NCBI GenBank assembly: GCA_964397425.1
Contig: CAYNID010000021.1
Span: 1 to 18,314 of the forward strand
Source of the DNA: Hallerella sp964397425
Lineage (GTDB): Bacteria > Fibrobacterota > Fibrobacteria > Fibrobacterales > Fibrobacteraceae
Reading direction: 5' to 3'
Length of the DNA stretch: 18,314 nt
Shown here: piece after piece, positions 14,469 to 18,314 of the stretch
Layout: each line of letters opens with the position of its first letter
Numbering within the stretch: position 1 is the first letter of the stretch
Position numbers and translations under genes: made by a program
Notes under the pieces: model-generated
Database searches by the model: none
What the model saw: only the letters and a program-made list of their open reading frames with translations
What the model was told of the DNA's origin: nothing

Positions 14469-15668
14469 TCAGCACAGTGCTAAAATTCCCCTTTCGAACC
14501 GCTCTGCCGCGGCGGAAAGGGTTTCCATCGAAGCGGCGTACGAAAATCGGACGAAGCCTTCGCGGCCAAAGGCGCTCCCGGGCACAATGGCTAGTCCTTC
14601 GGATTCGAGCAGGTAGGCGCAAAGGTCCGCCGAAGAATCTATGCGCTTTCCACCGGGAGCATTTTTCCCCAGAACGGCGTGGATGTCCGCGAATAGATAA
14701 AAAGCGCCTTGCGGCATCCGGGCAGAAACACCGGGAACGGAAGCTATCTTGTTGAAAAAAAAGTCGCGCCGTTTGCGGAACGCGTCGCGCATGGCGAAAA
14801 CGCCGTCGAGAGGAAGTTCCAGGGCTTTCTTTGCCGCGTATTGCGCGACATTGGACGGGTGATGCGTCGTTTGTCCCTGGGCTTTCGCGATGAGTTTTGC
14901 AATTTCTTCGGGAGCTGCCGCGTATCCAATCCGCCAGCCAGTCATGCAATGGGATTTGGAAAGTCCGTTTACGACAATCGTGCGTTCATACATGCCGTCG
15001 ATTTGGGCGAGGCTTTTGAACTTGAAAGAGTCGCTGTAAGAAAAATGCTCATACACTTCGTCGGAAATGGCGTAAAGGTCGTTTGCAATGGCGATTTGGG
15101 CAATTTCGGAAAGAGCCTTTTCCGAATAGAGTGTTCCCGTCGGATTGGTCGGATTGTTGAGTATCAGGGCTTTTGTCCGTGGAGTCAGGACGCGCGAAAG
15201 CTCTTCGCCTGTCATTTGAAAATCGTTTTCGGGCCTTGTGTGCACGATGACGGGAACTCCTCCCAACAGCTTGACGAGTTCTGGGTAAGTGACCCAATAC
15301 GGTTCGGGGATTACGATTTCATCGCCGGGATTCACCAAGGCCATCAGGGAATCGAAAATGGCATGTTTCGCACCGCTGGTCATGATGATCTGCTCGGGCT
15401 TGTAGCGGAGACCGTTCTGGGATAAAAGCTTATGTGAAACGGCTTCGCGGACTTCGAAAATTCCTTGGGGAGCCGTGTAACGCGTCTTTCCCGCATCGAT
15501 TGCCGCTTTTCCCGCTTCGCGGATTTCTGCGGGAGTTTCAAAATCGGGTTCGCCCGCTCCCAAGGAAACAATGTCTTTGCCTTCGGCTTTGAGTTTTTTT
15601 GCCAAAGTGTCAATGGCGACAGTCAGCGAGGGAGCGATGTTTTGGATGCGGTCAGAAAGAGCTTTCAT
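14469..15668 (-). CDS. aspC: Aspartate aminotransferase, class I fold (Ib group)
   Basis: This 399-residue PLP enzyme of the AAT-I family interconverts aspartate + 2-oxoglutarate and oxaloacetate + glutamate. Visible elements are SLGAGEPDFETP (35-46), TRYTAPQG (62-69), ILNNPTNPTGT (169-179, N175), ISDEVYEHF (201-209, D203 and Y206 contacting PLP) and the Schiff-base lysine K238 in GLSKSHCMTGWRIGY. R374 in FVRFSYA binds the substrate carboxylate. The residues SHC between K238 and MTGWR vary from the usual pattern. This subgroup includes enzymes that also accept prephenate, so exact specificity is open. It starts at ATG 15668 with GGAGGAG (reverse strand, 15678-15684). The start overlaps the stop of the MMPL gene in an ATGA. 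Its presence between two envelope transporters is not explained by known pathways. Confidence 0.94.
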   Translation of the reverse strand: MKALSDRIQNIAPSLTVAIDTLAKKLKAEGKDIVSLGAGEPDFETPAEIREAGKAAIDAGKTRYTAPQGIFEVREAVSHKLLSQNGLRYKPEQIIMTSGAKHAIFDSLMALVNPGDEIVIPEPYWVTYPELVKLLGGVPVIVHTRPENDFQMTGEELSRVLTPRTKALILNNPTNPTGTLYSEKALSEIAQIAIANDLYAISDEVYEHFSYSDSFKFKSLAQIDGMYERTIVVNGLSKSHCMTGWRIGYAAAPEEIAKLIAKAQGQTTHHPSNVAQYAAKKALELPLDGVFAMRDAFRKRRDFFFNKIASVPGVSARMPQGAFYLFADIHAVLGKNAPGGKRIDSSADLCAYLLESEGLAIVPGSAFGREGFVRFSYAASMETLSAAAERFERGILALC

Positions 15669-18064
15669 TGGATGAGTCTCCTCCGGAGTCGTCGATGGTC
15701 AAGAAATCCGGCGAGCAACGGAAAAACGAAGGTGTGCGAAAAGGCGATGCAAAGGATGCCTAAAACGGAAATGTAGCCGATGTCGTGGATTCCCGGATGC
15801 GAAGAGAACAGGAGCCCGCACAGCACGATGATGGTCAGGAACTCGGCAAAAAAACAGGTGACTCCCGTTGTGCGCAAAACGTAATGGATGCTTCCCGTGG
15901 AGCGTTCGAAATAGGCGTTCCAAAGCTGAATGGAGCCGTCAATGCTCATCCCGATAAGGATGGGGAATGCGAGAGAACTGTAAGCCGAAATTTGGATGTT
16001 CAAGAGCCGGAGCAAGGCGAGGAGCCAGAAAAAAGCGACGAGCGGAGATACGATGGAAAGGATTGAAAAGGAAATTTTCTTGTAAAAGAGGAGCGTGAGC
16101 AAGAAGACGCATAATGCGCCAAAGAGGATTGCCTTGTGAAAATGGGGAAGGGTTCTGTCTAGAATTTCCGCCCGGACGAGAGCTGTCCCCGTTTTCGGAT
16201 AGGGGATGAATTTCAATTCGGCGTTCAAACGCCTGTCTGCCAGACCATCGTTGGAATTGAATGAGGGCAGGATAAAGGCAAATTCAAGGGAGTCGTTGTC
16301 CGCACCGAAAATCCGTCGCAAATTTTGGGGCAAATCCGCAGAATGTACGGGGACCGTATTCCAGTCGCGGACAATTTTTTTGATGTACTCGGAATCGGAG
16401 GGACTGAACCGCTTCAACATTTCGATGTCGAGTTCGTTCCGAATGTCATTCAGCAATTTTATTTTTTCTTTTTGGTTCGACGGAAGCAGGTTCTGGTAAA
16501 TGGCCACGGAACGGATGCCTGTCGACGGATTCGATTCCATCTTTTCGGTCACTTGGTTGTAAAATTCTTTAGCCTTCTCGGCATCGGGCAATATGACGAC
16601 AACGGGATCGAAATTCAAATAACCTGTTTCGCGCAAAAGCGAATCCGCAGTCGCTCTGCCCGGGTTGTATTCAATATGGGAAAAATCATAATCGAATTGC
16701 GGATAAATTCCCCGGCACGGAAGCAAGACGGACAAGAGGATGACTGGAATCAAAAGTTTCTTGAATCCGACGAAAGGTTTCTCTTTGAAATCTTCCATCT
16801 TGGCGCGAATCTTTCCGAATGGGAGAAAGGACCGGTAACGTCCGGTGATTTCGATGAGGGCGGGGAATACCAGACTCGCCAAGAACCAGTTGAGAAGGGA
16901 ACCGATTGCGCCCAAAATTCCCAGTTCCTGCATTCCCGCGAGAGGTACGAACAGGAGCCCCAAAAAGGCCCCGGCAACAGAAAATGTAGAAACGGCGATG
17001 GTCGGTCCTATGCCTAAAAGCGCACTTTCCAGGCTGAGTTCGTAGCCCAAACCTTTCCGTTGCTCTTCGGCGAAGCGGGTCATTAAATGCACGATTTCGC
17101 GGCATGAAATTCCGGGGAGGATGACCGACAAAACGAGAGAATACAGATTGATGCGCCCAAAGAAAAGCCATGCGGCGGCAAGAGTCCAGATGAATACCAG
17201 GGCAACGGGGACAACGGAAAGCAAGAATACCGCGGGTTGACGCGCAAAACGGAACAGGAGGAACGCGGCGAGGATGCAGGCTAAGAGAATGCCCGTAGAA
17301 CGGGCTTCGGGTAAAATCCGCCAACCTTCGCTAGCCGTTTCATACACTTTTCCCGTCAGGTTCAGTTCGGCTCGGTCACTTTCCGAAAGGCTTTCGTATG
17401 CGCCTTCGACGATGCGCACCAGCTTTCGGGAGGCGCTGAGATCGGAAACTTTCCGCTTGGGGAAAATGTTGACGATGCGGATGGTGCCGTCTTCGTTTGA
17501 ATACAGGTTCCGCAGGGTGGACAAATATCTGTTTTCTAATTCAGAAAGAGAAAGGGAATCGGTAATCGCATGGGCGATGGAATCTTTGACGGAGGTCGGC
17601 AGGGAATCTTTCTGGAGCAGGTCGACATAAAACGGATTGAAGTTGATGCGTAACTGCTTCTTTATTTGTAAAATGCGGTCCTGTATTTTTTTCAAATCGG
17701 ACGTGTGGATGTAAAGAAGTTTGTTCCTTTCAAAAAAGTCCATGTCGGATTCGCATTCGACAAAATTGACCAGGCGGCTGTTTTCCAAACTCTTCGACAG
17801 TTCGCGGGCCAGCCTGCCGTTTCGGGCGCTGTCGGGCGAAGAGATGATGGCGACTAACGAACCGAAGCCTCCGAAGTTTTTTTCGACGATGGAGTCGGTT
17901 TGCTTGACTTCGGAAGAGTTGGGCAGCATATCGATAAGCCGGAGTTCCCACTTGAGATGGCGAACCGGATAAACGGAAAGGAGCGTGATCGCCAAGGCGA
18001 TGGCCAGGACCGCTTTCGGGTGCTTCAGCGCGTTGCGCAAGATTCTCTGCAATAGGGAAAACAT
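15665..18064 (-). CDS. MMPL/RND-superfamily transporter
   Basis: This 799-residue inner-membrane protein has the duplicated RND plan of the MMPL/HpnN-like group, which move lipids or other hydrophobic compounds towards the outer envelope. TM1 is at about 17-35. The first periplasmic domain (about 36-255) carries a long helical charged region (about 120-185). A block of five helices follows (about 256-408). TM7 is at about 436-450, the second periplasmic domain about 451-640, and the final five helices about 643-790. In the second half, GMSIDGSIQLW (705-715) carries the expected TM Asp (D709). In the first half the equivalent GISCREIVHL (318-327) has lost the Asp. The protein ends in a basic tail (RRLRRRL). 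ATG 18064 has only a weak upstream GCAGGG. It is the first long gene of the leftward operon; no periplasmic adaptor or TolC gene is in the window. Confidence 0.88.
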   Translation of the reverse strand: MFSLLQRILRNALKHPKAVLAIALAITLLSVYPVRHLKWELRLIDMLPNSSEVKQTDSIVEKNFGGFGSLVAIISSPDSARNGRLARELSKSLENSRLVNFVECESDMDFFERNKLLYIHTSDLKKIQDRILQIKKQLRINFNPFYVDLLQKDSLPTSVKDSIAHAITDSLSLSELENRYLSTLRNLYSNEDGTIRIVNIFPKRKVSDLSASRKLVRIVEGAYESLSESDRAELNLTGKVYETASEGWRILPEARSTGILLACILAAFLLFRFARQPAVFLLSVVPVALVFIWTLAAAWLFFGRINLYSLVLSVILPGISCREIVHLMTRFAEEQRKGLGYELSLESALLGIGPTIAVSTFSVAGAFLGLLFVPLAGMQELGILGAIGSLLNWFLASLVFPALIEITGRYRSFLPFGKIRAKMEDFKEKPFVGFKKLLIPVILLSVLLPCRGIYPQFDYDFSHIEYNPGRATADSLLRETGYLNFDPVVVILPDAEKAKEFYNQVTEKMESNPSTGIRSVAIYQNLLPSNQKEKIKLLNDIRNELDIEMLKRFSPSDSEYIKKIVRDWNTVPVHSADLPQNLRRIFGADNDSLEFAFILPSFNSNDGLADRRLNAELKFIPYPKTGTALVRAEILDRTLPHFHKAILFGALCVFLLTLLFYKKISFSILSIVSPLVAFFWLLALLRLLNIQISAYSSLAFPILIGMSIDGSIQLWNAYFERSTGSIHYVLRTTGVTCFFAEFLTIIVLCGLLFSSHPGIHDIGYISVLGILCIAFSHTFVFPLLAGFLDHRRLRRRLIQ

Positions 18065-18075
18065 CGCCCTGCAAT

Positions 18076-18165
18076 TTAAAAAATGATTGGGTCAACGATT
18101 TTTTGCCCAAATGCTTTGTTCCATTTGAAGGTTTGAATTTCACAAAAAACGTTTTTATCCCGCAT
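18076..18165 (-). CDS. Possible 29-residue ORF or leader peptide upstream of the MMPL gene
   Basis: On the reverse strand an ATG (18163-18165) is preceded by TAGGA 7 nt upstream, the same geometry as at ATG starts of neighbouring genes. It reads MRDKNVFCEIQ... through to a TAA at 18076-18078. The stop lies 11 nt before the ATG of the MMPL gene, whose own ribosome site is weak, so the small ORF could couple translation into the operon. It has no recognisable domain, signal peptide or membrane segment. A TAG stop in the same frame just upstream of the ATG rules out a longer reading. It may be chance. Confidence 0.3.
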   Translation of the reverse strand: MRDKNVFCEIQTFKWNKAFGQKIVDPIIF

Positions 18166-18314
18166 GATACATTCCTAATTTCTCATTCCACACATCGCCC
18201 AGCAACAGAAAAGGCTCTCCGTGCAAACCCCACCCAAGAAAGTTTCCTGTTCGCGACTCCAATTCCGCATTCCGAATTACGCATTCCGAATTATACAGCC
18301 CAATTTCTCATTCC
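18166..18314. repeat. Cluster of short ATTCC-containing intergenic repeats
   Basis: This gene-free stretch contains ATTCC six times. CGCATTCCGAATTA (14 bp) is tandemly duplicated at 18266-18279 and 18280-18293. AATTTCTCATTCC (13 bp) occurs at 18177-18189 and again at 18302-18314, where the window ends. I see no gene, tRNA or clear terminator here. The region lies upstream of the leftward operon and may also hold its promoter, but I could not pick a credible -35/-10 pair. Confidence 0.6.

Noticed and set aside
14471..14481. Perfect palindrome AGCACAGTGCT at the end of the aminotransferase gene
   Set aside because: It covers the last codons and has a one-base centre, so it cannot form a useful hairpin. 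An operator cannot be excluded, but a single 11-bp palindrome inside a tight operon is weak evidence.
14709..15425. 238-codon forward ORF
   Set aside because: It is antisense to the aminotransferase, whose catalytic motifs cover the same bases.
16325..17017. 230-codon forward ORF
   Set aside because: It is antisense to the MMPL transporter and lacks any signal or domain.

Overview
The window reads as a dense stretch of a Fibrobacter-like chromosome (phylum Fibrobacterota). The strongest clue is a tandem pair of FISUMP-domain lipoproteins (the Fibrobacter succinogenes major paralogous domain). Further clues are a truncated upstream gene that ends like a secretion/sorting C-terminal domain, a Gram-negative envelope gene set (LolA-like, LolC/E, LolD, an RND-type transporter) and a biotin synthase of the kind seen in anaerobes. 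Several genes share one start geometry: a purine-rich Shine-Dalgarno sequence about 7 nt before the start codon. There are no tRNAs, rRNAs, insertion sequences or CRISPR arrays.

Left part, + strand (1-4398). After the truncated gene tail come two paralogous FISUMP lipoprotein genes. Their first 281 bp (170-450 and 944-1224) are base-for-base identical, and this includes a copied scrap of the upstream gene's 3' end; beyond it the genes diverge sharply. Both appear to start at ACG rather than ATG. A LolA-like periplasmic protein, RuvX/YqgF and lysyl-tRNA synthetase follow.

Middle part, + strand (4454-9894). lolC/E, lolD, clpC and bioB are tightly packed (8-bp and 1-bp overlaps, then a 14-nt gap) and probably form one operon. 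The order lysS-lolC-lolD is also familiar from other Gram-negative groups. bioB meets the opposite-strand operon at a shared TTAA in which both stop codons lie.

Right part, - strand, transcribed leftwards (18165 to 9891). An optional 29-codon ORF is followed by an MMPL/RND transporter, an aspartate aminotransferase, an FHA-FHA-ABC ATPase-permease fusion, a membrane Ser/Thr kinase, yraN and yciO. Three of the junctions are 4-bp ATGA overlaps. The most interesting functional unit is the FHA-ABC exporter plus kinase. It has the same architecture as mycobacterial Rv1747/PknF and suggests phosphothreonine-controlled export. The kinase also carries a periplasmic C-terminal domain resembling the discoidin-like NADase-type glycan-binding domain, which could act as the sensor.

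The last 240 bases hold the upstream region of the - strand operon and a cluster of short ATTCC-containing repeats that runs off the end.
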